DNA of 11,657 nt from positions 1-11,657 of the forward strand of contig JBMTEY010000086.1 of the NCBI GenBank assembly GCA_049433545.1. The letters are read 5' to 3'. The stretch's first letter is position 1. Every line of letters begins with the position of its first letter. Shown one piece after another: positions 1-5,536 of this stretch. The DNA is from Ga0077527 sp049433545 (GTDB lineage: Bacteria; Pseudomonadota; Gammaproteobacteria; Burkholderiales; SG8-41). The notes beneath the pieces are model-generated. The model saw only the letters and a list, made by a program, of their open reading frames with translations, did no database searches and was not told where the DNA came from. The position numbers and the translations under genes were made by a program.

Positions 1-980
1 CCGATGCGGTCGACCACGCAGGCGGCGCCGCCGCCGGTGGTGGTCATCGCCGCGACGCGGTGGCGCTTGCGCGGCTTCTGGCCCTTGAGCAGCGCCGGCA
101 GCTCGAACAGCGCTTCCAGCGTGTCGACGCGCAGCATGCCGTGCGCCTTGAAGAAGGCATCGACTGCGGCATCGGTGCCGGCCATCGCACCGGTGTGCGA
201 GGCGGCGAGGTCCTGGCCGACTTCGGAACGACCGAGCTTGTAGACGATCACCGGCTTGCCGGCGGCATAGGCGCGGCGCGCGGCGTCCGCCAGGTGCGGC
301 GCATCGCGGATGGTTTCCATGAACAGCAGGATGGCATCGGTGTGCGGATCGTCGACCAGCAGCCCGGCAAGCTCGCCGACGCCAAGGTCGGCCTCGTTGC
401 CCACCGAAATCAGCTTGGAGAAACCGACGCCGCGGCCCAGGCCGCGCGACATCAGGCCGCCCATCATGCTGCCCGACTGCGACACGATCGCCAGTCCGCC
501 CGGCGTGATCTCGAGTTTTTCCAGCACCGCGTTGACCGACAGCGCGAGGTGAGTCTGCGTGCTGAGCAGGCCTATGCAGTTGGGGCCGACCAGCCGCGTG
601 CTGCTGCCGCGGATGATGTCATTGAGTTTCTGCTGCTTGGCGCGGCCCTCGGCGCCGGTCTCGGCAAAGCCGTCGCTGTAGACGGTGACCACCGGGATCT
701 TTTTGGCGACGCATTGTTCCAGCGCCACGGGCACGGCCTTCGCCGGCACCATCACGAAGGCGTGGTCGACCTCGCCTGGAATCGACGCCACGTCGGGGTA
801 GGCCTTCTCGCCGAAGACCTCGTCGCGGCCCGGGTTCACCGGGATCAGTTTGCCCTGGTAACCGTGGCGTTTCAGGTAACGCTGCGGGCGCGAAGTGTTT
901 TTCTTCTCGTCGCTGGATGCGCCGATCAGCGCGATGGAGCGGGGGTCAAAAACGGCCTGATAGAGTTTGTTGGTGGACAT
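1..980 (-). CDS. NDP-forming acyl-CoA synthetase, N-terminal part (3' end outside window)
   Basis: The minus-strand reading frame opens with ATG at 980 and stays open for 326 codons to the window edge, so the C-terminal part is missing. Residues ~8-80 look like a CoA-binding Rossmann domain (FDPRSIALIGASSDE, then LIPVNPGRDEVFG). Residues ~160-295 look like the succinyl-CoA-ligase-type domain, with IVSQSGSMMGG at ~165-175 and SHTGAMAGTD at 261-270. The His in SHTGA (262) matches the histidine that is phosphorylated in ADP-forming acetyl-CoA synthetases (family knowledge). Full-length fused members are ~700 residues with a C-terminal ATP-grasp domain, which would lie left of the window. The expected reaction is acid + CoA + ATP to acyl-CoA + ADP + Pi; the acyl substrate is unknown. 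It lies downstream of an acyl-CoA dehydrogenase on the same strand, so acid activation followed by desaturation is a reasonable guess. No strong Shine-Dalgarno is seen before the ATG. Confidence 0.88.
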   Translation of the reverse strand, partial: MSTNKLYQAVFDPRSIALIGASSDEKKNTSRPQRYLKRHGYQGKLIPVNPGRDEVFGEKAYPDVASIPGEVDHAFVMVPAKAVPVALEQCVAKKIPVVTVYSDGFAETGAEGRAKQQKLNDIIRGSSTRLVGPNCIGLLSTQTHLALSVNAVLEKLEITPGGLAIVSQSGSMMGGLMSRGLGRGVGFSKLISVGNEADLGVGELAGLLVDDPHTDAILLFMETIRDAPHLADAARRAYAAGKPVIVYKLGRSEVGQDLAASHTGAMAGTDAAVDAFFKAHGMLRVDTLEALFELPALLKGQKPRKRHRVAAMTTTGGGAACVVDRI

Positions 981-1003
981 AAAAGTCAAAATCAAAAGCA
1001 TTT

Positions 1004-1092
1004 GCCACAGAGGGCACAGAGAACACAGGGAAAACCCAGAAGCTCAAACGGGTGGTTTTGAAGTTCTCTGTGCTCCCTGTGTCCTCTGTGGC
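1004..1092. repeat. Imperfect inverted repeat (ccacagagg/cacagag type), intergenic hairpin
   Basis: The left arm 1004-1030 (gccacagagggcacagag...) is nearly the reverse complement of the right arm 1063-1092 (ending gtcctctgtggc). An inner pair, aaaacc at 1031-1036 with ggtttt at 1054-1059, could extend the stem. Each arm is itself built of repeated cacag/acagag units. The structure fills the gap between the acyl-CoA dehydrogenase stop (1102) and the CoA-synthetase start (980). Similar ccacagaggacacagag elements recur between genes in many beta/gammaproteobacterial genomes (recalled, not searched). It could act as a transcript-end or mRNA-stabilising hairpin, or be a mobile intergenic repeat; there is no T-run typical of an intrinsic terminator right after either arm. 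Confidence 0.7.
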
Positions 1093-1101
1093 TAAAAAGG
1101 T

Positions 1102-2256
1102 TTAGCTTTTCGGCGGACGCTGCGAGAAGCTGCGCTCGAATATGCCTTCGGCGATGCGGTTCTTGAGGATTTCGATCGAGCCGCCGGCGATCATCCAGCC
1201 GCGGCACTTGCGGAAGCAGTATTCCACCAGCGATTCATCGGTGTAGCCCATGCCGCCCATGATCTGCATGGCTTCGTTGCAGATATCGAAGCCGGCCTGG
1301 TTGCAGAAAGCCTTGGCGATCGCGGTGTCGTCGGCCGAGGGAATGCCGTTGTCGGCGTTGACCGCCGCCTTGTAGAGCAGCAGCTGGCCGGCGTCGAGCT
1401 TCATTTTCATGTCGGCGAATTTCCACTGCAGGCCCTGGAATTCGCAGAGCAGGCGGCCGAACTGCTTGCGCTGCATCGCCCATTCGCGGGCGACGTTGTA
1501 TGCGTAACGGCCGAAGGCCAGCGAACGCGCGGTGTTGCCGATGCGTTCGACGTTGAAGCCGGCGATCTGCTTCTTGAAGCCGCCTTCCTTGAGCATCACG
1601 TTCTCGGGGCCGACGTAGACGTTGTCGAGATAGGTCTGCACCCATTCCTCACCGTTGAGGAATTTCGCCGGCGCGCCCTGCTTGAAGCCCTGCGCGTCGC
1701 GCGGGATCAGCACCGAACCGATGCCACCGACGCCGGGGCCGAAGCGCACATAGGTCAGCATCACCTCGGCGTAGGAGGCGTGGGTCTGGAACACTTTGAC
1801 GCCGTTGATGCGGTAACCGTCGCCGTCGGGCGTGGCTGATGTTTTCAGATCCGTGACTGCCGAGCCGGCTTCGGGTTCGGTCATGCCGACGGTGATCACC
1901 GATTCGCCGGCGAGGATCTTGTCGAGGTAGCGCTTCTTCTGGTCGGGCGTGCCGTATTCAGCGAGCACGCGCACCGGACCGAAGTTGCCGGCCTGGATCA
2001 CGTCGGCGCTGCGAGGGCAGATCGAGGCGATGGTCTCGATGGCGATGATAGCGTCCATCAGCGAGCCGCCCTGGCCGCCGTCTTCTTCCTTCATGGTGAT
2101 GCCCATCAGGCCCTGTTCGGCCATCAGTTTGGCGACATCCCACGGGTGTTCTTCCTGGTGCGCGCGCTTCAGCGCGCCGTCACGCAGATGGCGCTCGGCG
2201 AATCCGCGCACGGCGTCGCGGAACTGTTCCTGCTCGGGGGTGAATTTGAAATCCAT
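1102..2256 (-). CDS. Acyl-CoA dehydrogenase family protein (IVD-type catalytic Glu placement)
   Basis: This 384-residue protein matches the usual acyl-CoA dehydrogenase length and layout: an N-terminal helical domain (MDFKFTPEQEQFRDAVRGFA), a middle beta domain with the flavin/substrate motif VGMTEPEAGS (~124-132), and a C-terminal helical domain with QRKQFGRLLCEFQGLQ and QIMGGMGYTDESLVEY. It should oxidise an acyl-CoA to the 2,3-enoyl-CoA using FAD and pass electrons to ETF. At the place where medium-chain enzymes carry the catalytic Glu (IYEGT) this protein has MIAGGSIEIL, that is Gly. A Glu in FNVERIG (residue 237) aligns by eye with the isovaleryl-CoA dehydrogenase catalytic Glu in LDLERL, so the enzyme is probably active with that base. 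ATG at 2256 was chosen over an in-frame TTG at 2268 because MDFxFTxEQ is the common family N-terminus. The gap to the upstream Bug gene is ~122 bases. The substrate is not known. Confidence 0.93.
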   Translation of the reverse strand: MDFKFTPEQEQFRDAVRGFAERHLRDGALKRAHQEEHPWDVAKLMAEQGLMGITMKEEDGGQGGSLMDAIIAIETIASICPRSADVIQAGNFGPVRVLAEYGTPDQKKRYLDKILAGESVITVGMTEPEAGSAVTDLKTSATPDGDGYRINGVKVFQTHASYAEVMLTYVRFGPGVGGIGSVLIPRDAQGFKQGAPAKFLNGEEWVQTYLDNVYVGPENVMLKEGGFKKQIAGFNVERIGNTARSLAFGRYAYNVAREWAMQRKQFGRLLCEFQGLQWKFADMKMKLDAGQLLLYKAAVNADNGIPSADDTAIAKAFCNQAGFDICNEAMQIMGGMGYTDESLVEYCFRKCRGWMIAGGSIEILKNRIAEGIFERSFSQRPPKS

Positions 2257-2266
2257 GATCTGAAAC

Positions 2267-2285
2267 AACGGGTGGGGAGCCCGTT
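2267..2285. other. Short perfect hairpin just upstream of the acyl-CoA dehydrogenase start
   Basis: A perfect 6-bp stem (aacggg 2267-2272 with cccgtt 2280-2285) has a 7-base loop and ends 10 bases before the acyl-CoA dehydrogenase ATG. On the transcribed (minus) strand it is followed by gtttcagatc, so it is at best a weak terminator for the Bug gene. Because it occupies the place of the ribosome binding site, and no clear Shine-Dalgarno is seen there, it could also influence initiation. A chance hairpin is possible. Confidence 0.3.
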
Positions 2286-2378
2286 ATTTTACTCCGCACC
2301 GCGCAGTGCGTCAGCCCTGCACGGCCATCCGCATGCTGGAACGGACGCGCCTGCCGGCACGCTCCCGCTCCCACCGCA

Positions 2379-3341
2379 TCACTTGGCCCTGATGCCTGCC
2401 GCGCGTACCACCTTGCCCCATTTGTCGACTTCGGATTTGAGGAAGCGGCCGAATTCCTCCGGCGTGCCTGCGGCTTCCTCGGCACCGGATTTTTCGAACA
2501 GCTGCTGCACGCGCGGCGCGTTGAGCGCGCTGCGCGCCGACTGGTTGATTTTCGCGATGATGTCTTGCGGCGTTTTCGCCGGCACGAACAGCGCGTTCCA
2601 GCCGCCGGCCTCGTAACCCTTGACGCCGCCGTCGTCGATGGTCGGCACGTCGGGCAGCGCCTTCGAGCGTTTCACCGAACTGATGCCGATGCCGCGCAGT
2701 TTGCCGGACTGCACCGGAGGTACTGCGGCGGCGACCGGGGCGAAAGTCATGTGTACATGCCCGCCCATGGTTTCGGCGACTGCCGGGGCCGCGCCCTTGT
2801 ACGGAATATGGCCGATCTTCGCGCCCGAGAGCATGTTGAACAGCACCAGAGCAAGGTGGTTGGAGCTGCCGACGCCGGCCGAGGCCGAATTCAGCGTGTT
2901 GGGGTTCGATTTTTCAAGCGCCAGCAGTTCCTTCACCGATTTCGCCGGCACCGAGGGATGGATCACCAGCACGTTGGCCTGCTTGGCGACCAGCACCACC
3001 GGCGCGAGGTCGGTGAGCACGTTGTAGCCGAGTTTGGCGTAAACCGCGGGGCTGCTGGCAATCGCAGTGGTGCCGTAGAGCATGGTGTAACCGTCGGGCG
3101 CGGCACGCGCGACGCTTTCGGTGCCGATGTTGCCGCTGGCGCCGGCGCGGTTCGCCACCAGCACGTTGTGTTTCCACGCCGCGGTCAGCTGTTCGGCCAG
3201 CGCGCGCGCGATCAGGTCGGCGGAACCGCCCGCGGGGAAGGGCACCACCATGGTGACCGGTTTTTCGGGGAAACCCTGGGCGCCTGCAGTGCCGGCAACT
3301 GCGCCCAGCAGCAGCGATGAAAGCAGGGTGCGTATGCGCAT
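2379..3341 (-). CDS. Bug/TctC-family tripartite tricarboxylate transporter substrate-binding protein
   Basis: This is a 320-residue periplasmic binding protein. Residues 1-21 form a Sec signal peptide (MRIRT, hydrophobic LLSSLLLGAVAG, then AGA before QGFPEKP, with likely cleavage after Ala21). The mature N-terminus PEKPVTMVVPFPAGGSADLI is the Bug-family hallmark of strand plus glycine-rich ligand loop. Later family features are SVARAAPDGYTM (~77-87), GHIPYKGAAPAV (~177-188), GKLRGIGISS and LPDVPTIDDGG (~229-239). Such proteins capture organic acids (carboxylates, aromatic acids, amides) for TctAB-type or other transporters; no TctA or TctB gene is in the window, so it may be an orphan, as is common for the family. 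The ATG at 3341 is chosen over an open extension to 3440 because of the signal peptide and a strong GAGGAGGAG ribosome site. The ligand is unknown. Confidence 0.95.
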   Translation of the reverse strand: MRIRTLLSSLLLGAVAGTAGAQGFPEKPVTMVVPFPAGGSADLIARALAEQLTAAWKHNVLVANRAGASGNIGTESVARAAPDGYTMLYGTTAIASSPAVYAKLGYNVLTDLAPVVLVAKQANVLVIHPSVPAKSVKELLALEKSNPNTLNSASAGVGSSNHLALVLFNMLSGAKIGHIPYKGAAPAVAETMGGHVHMTFAPVAAAVPPVQSGKLRGIGISSVKRSKALPDVPTIDDGGVKGYEAGGWNALFVPAKTPQDIIAKINQSARSALNAPRVQQLFEKSGAEEAAGTPEEFGRFLKSEVDKWGKVVRAAGIRAK

Positions 3342-3347
3342 GATGAA

Positions 3348-3356
3348 CTCCTCCTC
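3348..3356 (-). promoter_or_regulatory. Strong Shine-Dalgarno of the Bug-family gene
   Basis: The minus strand reads gaggaggag ending 6 bases before the ATG at 3341. This perfect anti-16S match settles the start codon against the longer open frame that reaches 3440. Confidence 0.85.
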
Positions 3357-3410
3357 GTCTATGTGGGATCGTCCCGCCGCTGCGTGGCGCGGCTTCTTGT
3401 GGTTGATCCG

Positions 3411-3440
3411 GTTTACTGTCTGTAAGGGGCCCCGTGTCAA
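3411..3440 (-). promoter_or_regulatory. Candidate sigma-70 promoter for the Bug-family gene, with GGGGCCCC palindrome in the spacer
   Basis: On the minus strand a consensus -35 TTGACA (3440-3435) lies just after the LVIVD stop codon (3450-3448). It is followed 17-19 bases on by a weak AT-containing -10 candidate (agtaaac, around 3417-3411). Between them is a perfect 8-bp palindrome GGGGCCCC (3426-3433). The placement, ~95 bases before the ATG of a gene with its own strong ribosome site, suggests the binding-protein gene can be transcribed apart from the upstream operon. The -10 is poor, so this is a moderate call. Confidence 0.45.
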
Positions 3441-3447
3441 TGCGCAG

Positions 3448-4083
3448 CTATGTGCGTTCCAGTATGTGCAAACCGCGCAGCCGGTCGTAGAGGTAGATCA
3501 GCCCGCGTTCGTCGACCGTGACGTCGTTGCTCTGCACGCGCTGCGAACCTTCTGGCACGTCGGGCAGGTAATAGGCGACTTCCTTCGGGGCATGCGGTTT
3601 CGCGATGTCGACCACGCGCAGGCCGTGCGCGAACCACGCCACCGGGATCTCGGTGCCTGTGATTTTTTCGCAGGGCTGGTGGCAGCCGGTGAAATTCGGC
3701 TGCGGCGAACCGTCGAAGCACTCGAGCTGGAAAGTCGAGAACGGCACCGGCTTGGTTTCGATGCTGATGTCGACCAGCCACATGAAGGCCGGCGGCGAAG
3801 GCTCGAGTTTCTGCGCATCCTCGTCGGCGACGATCATCACCGTGCGCCCGTCGAGCGGGAAGGGCACCGGCAGCACGGTGTGCGTAGGGCTGGTAAAGGG
3901 CGGGCTCCAGTCGAGGCCGGAGATGAATTTGGGCTTCGTCATGTCCTCGATGTCGAGGATCACGAAACCGCCGTGCCAGTAGCTGGTGTAGAGCCGGTTG
4001 CCGAAGCGCAGCGGATGGTGGCAGCGGTGCGCGCTGCCTTTCCACGCCGGCACCTCGCCGCCCGCGGTCCATTGCCCCGGCAT
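3448..4083 (-). CDS. LVIVD-repeat beta-propeller protein, C-terminal half (separated by an in-frame stop)
   Basis: This frame runs on directly, in phase, from the segment 4623-4084, divided only by TAA at 4086-4084. It has 211 residues from the ATG that abuts that stop and ends in HILERT with a TAG stop. It carries further LVIVD-like blade strands: GFVILDIEDMTKPKFI (~39-54), MWLVDISIETKPVP (~101-114) and GLRVVDIAKPHAPKEV (~154-169). It is rich in His/Cys motifs, HRCHHPL (19-25), SPTHTVLP (65-72) and GCHQPCE (133-139), which could bind metal as in selenium-binding/methanethiol oxidase-like propellers (analogy only). Both halves together give ~390 residues, about what a single LVIVD propeller protein would need, so this half is unlikely to fold alone. 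Readings: nonsense-mutated pseudogene, sequencing error, or genuine two-part gene coupled through TAAATG. No signal peptide is seen. Confidence 0.7.
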   Translation of the reverse strand: MPGQWTAGGEVPAWKGSAHRCHHPLRFGNRLYTSYWHGGFVILDIEDMTKPKFISGLDWSPPFTSPTHTVLPVPFPLDGRTVMIVADEDAQKLEPSPPAFMWLVDISIETKPVPFSTFQLECFDGSPQPNFTGCHQPCEKITGTEIPVAWFAHGLRVVDIAKPHAPKEVAYYLPDVPEGSQRVQSNDVTVDERGLIYLYDRLRGLHILERT

Positions 4084-4086
4084 TTA
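4084..4086 (-). other. In-frame TAA that splits the LVIVD-repeat gene
   Basis: The minus strand reads TGG TAA ATG CCG GGG: the stop lies in phase between GRW and MPGQW, and homologous repeat sequence continues on both sides in the same frame. TAA is used as a normal stop elsewhere in the window (acyl-CoA dehydrogenase, purE), so recoding of TAA is not supported. Confidence 0.85.
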
Positions 4087-4623
4087 CCAGCGGCCGACTT
4101 CTTCGGGTTTCGCCGGATCCTTGAGGTCAAGGATCATCACGATGTTGCCGAGGTAACCGTCGACGGTGGGCGAGATGTAGGCGTAACGGCCGTCGAAATC
4201 GAAGCGGTGCACGCCGGCCATGCCGGTGCCGCCGGTTTCCCAGTTGGTGATGTGTTTCGGTTTGCCCGGGGTCGATACGTCGTAGATCGCGAGCCCGCCC
4301 TTGAAACCTTCAGGCGCGGACGTTTCATATACCGCGTTGCCGCCCTTGAATCCGTCGGGCGACTGCGCGCCCTTGAACGGCATCACCTCGCGGTTGGTGA
4401 TCATGATGTCGTTGGCGACGCGCACCTTGTGCGAGTGCGTGCCCACCGGCATCTGCAGCTCGTGCACGATCTTCGGGCGTTTCGGATCGCTGACATCGAC
4501 CATGGTCGTGCCGTGCGGGCTTTTGACATGCCCGAGGTAGGCGATGTTGCGGTCGACGGTGACCTGGCCGCCGCCGACGCAGTCGAGGTAGCCGACCTCG
4601 CGGATTCCCCTGGACTGTGCCAT
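4084..4623 (-). CDS. LVIVD-repeat beta-propeller protein, N-terminal half
   Basis: The 179-residue product starts MAQSRGIREVGYLDC at 4623, where ATG overlaps the TGA of the SMP-30-like gene by one base (TGATG), a typical coupled junction; this favours 4623 over the open extension to 4863. It shows three LVIVD-type strands: TTMVDVSDPKRPKIV (~39-53), GLAIYDVSTPGKPKHI (~110-125) and IVMILDLKDPAKPEEV (~161-176), plus GTHSHKVRV (61-69) and MAGVHRFDFDG (135-145). A GFKGG motif occurs twice, 15 residues apart (91-95 and 106-110), and may be a small internal duplication. LVIVD repeats form beta-propellers of unknown biochemical role. There is no signal peptide or membrane segment, so it is probably cytoplasmic. 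It ends at an in-frame TAA directly followed by the ATG of the C-terminal half; the protein is probably truncated or two-part. Confidence 0.72.
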   Translation of the reverse strand: MAQSRGIREVGYLDCVGGGQVTVDRNIAYLGHVKSPHGTTMVDVSDPKRPKIVHELQMPVGTHSHKVRVANDIMITNREVMPFKGAQSPDGFKGGNAVYETSAPEGFKGGLAIYDVSTPGKPKHITNWETGGTGMAGVHRFDFDGRYAYISPTVDGYLGNIVMILDLKDPAKPEEVGRW

Positions 4624-5525
4624 CAGGGGTACATCGCCCAGCCGACGCGGTCGGTCTGCGCCTTGAAAAAATGGCCCTCGACGCTGGTCAGGAAAATCGT
4701 CGTCATGTCGGGTCCGCCGAAACAGCAGTTGGTCGGGCGGTTGCAGGGCACGGGATGGGTTTCGAGGACGCGCCCGGTCGGCGAGAACACGTAGAGCATC
4801 GCCCCCGCTCCGGCGACTTCCCAGCCCGCGGTGGCGACGATGTTGCCTTCGGCGTCCAGGCACATGCCGTCGATGCCGCGGTGCACGCCGTGGTGGTCGG
4901 CGCCCCAGGTGAACAGCGTGCGGTAGGGGCCGAGGCTGCCGTCGTCGCGGATCGGGTAGGCGCGCAGCTCGCGCGCGACGTCCTTCGAATAGCCGCTTTC
5001 GGCGACGTAGAGCGTGTTCTGGTCCTGCGATACCAGGATGCCGTTGGGCTGCGTGGTGTCGGACAGCACCCGGGTGATCGAGTACTTGCCGTCCTTCTGC
5101 GGATCAAGCCGGTACACCGAACGATGGTCGAGCTCCTCGACTTCGGTCGAGTCGACGTTGCCTTCGTTCCACGGGTTGGTGAACCAGATGCGGCCCTTGC
5201 GGTCGATCGCGAGGTCGTTCGGCGTATTGAGCCGCTTGCCGTCGACCCGGTCGGCGATGACGACGTTTTTGCCGTCGGCATCGAAACGCATGATGCGCCG
5301 CCCGCCCTGGCAGCAGCCGAACAGCCGGCCCTGCGCGTCGAAGGCGAGGCCGTTGGTGCGGTCGAGCCCGGTGCGCCACGGCGTGATGGCATTGGTCTTC
5401 AGGTCGTAGCGGAAGATGGTGCTGGCGTGGATATGGGTGAAATACAGGTGTTCACCGTCCCACGCCGGGCCTTCGGTGATCGGCCGCCCGTCGGGTTTTT
5501 TCAGCAGCTCGAATTTCCACGACAT
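4623..5525 (-). CDS. SMP-30/gluconolactonase/LRE family hydrolase
   Basis: The 300-residue protein has the SMP-30 six-bladed propeller signature. The metal ligands expected from human SMP30 (Glu18, Asn154, Asp204, plus substrate-contact Asn103) have good counterparts: Glu18 in ITEGPAWDG, Asn103 in NTPNDLAIDRKG, Asn161 in TQPNGILVS and Asp219 in RGIDGMCLDAEGN. The active site therefore looks intact. Family members hydrolyse sugar or other lactones to the free acid with a divalent cation; the lactone here is unknown. The ATG at 5525 is preceded by GAGGAG overlapping the stop of the MmgE/PrpD gene, with an 11-base gap, so the longer frame up to 5657 is rejected. The 3' end overlaps the LVIVD start by one base (TGATG). 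No signal peptide is seen, so a cytoplasmic lactonase in the same operon is likely. Confidence 0.92.
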   Translation of the reverse strand: MSWKFELLKKPDGRPITEGPAWDGEHLYFTHIHASTIFRYDLKTNAITPWRTGLDRTNGLAFDAQGRLFGCCQGGRRIMRFDADGKNVVIADRVDGKRLNTPNDLAIDRKGRIWFTNPWNEGNVDSTEVEELDHRSVYRLDPQKDGKYSITRVLSDTTQPNGILVSQDQNTLYVAESGYSKDVARELRAYPIRDDGSLGPYRTLFTWGADHHGVHRGIDGMCLDAEGNIVATAGWEVAGAGAMLYVFSPTGRVLETHPVPCNRPTNCCFGGPDMTTIFLTSVEGHFFKAQTDRVGWAMYP

Positions 5526-5536
5526 GAGCGCGCTCC

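Noticed and set aside
60..1061. Plus-strand open frame of 333 codons
   Set aside because: It is antisense to the CoA-synthetase gene, is rich in His/Arg/Gly as expected of a GC-rich shadow frame, has no recognisable domain, and runs into the inverted repeat.
992..1207. Minus-strand 71-codon frame containing SHRGHREHRE and VLCALCG
   Set aside because: It is the intergenic inverted repeat and the 3' end of the acyl-CoA dehydrogenase read in another frame, a well-known annotation artefact pattern.
2295..2310. Hairpin cgcac/gtgcg in the Bug to acyl-CoA dehydrogenase gap as a terminator
   Set aside because: The stem is only 5 bp and is followed on the transcribed strand by gagtaaaata rather than a T-run.
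3121..4794. Plus-strand open frame of 557 codons
   Set aside because: It lies opposite the Bug, LVIVD and SMP-30 genes, whose families are clearly recognisable; it shows only shadow-type composition.
4624..4863. 80-codon N-terminal extension of the LVIVD protein
   Set aside because: It overlaps the SMP-30-like gene in another frame; the TGATG junction start at 4623 gives an ordinary N-terminus.
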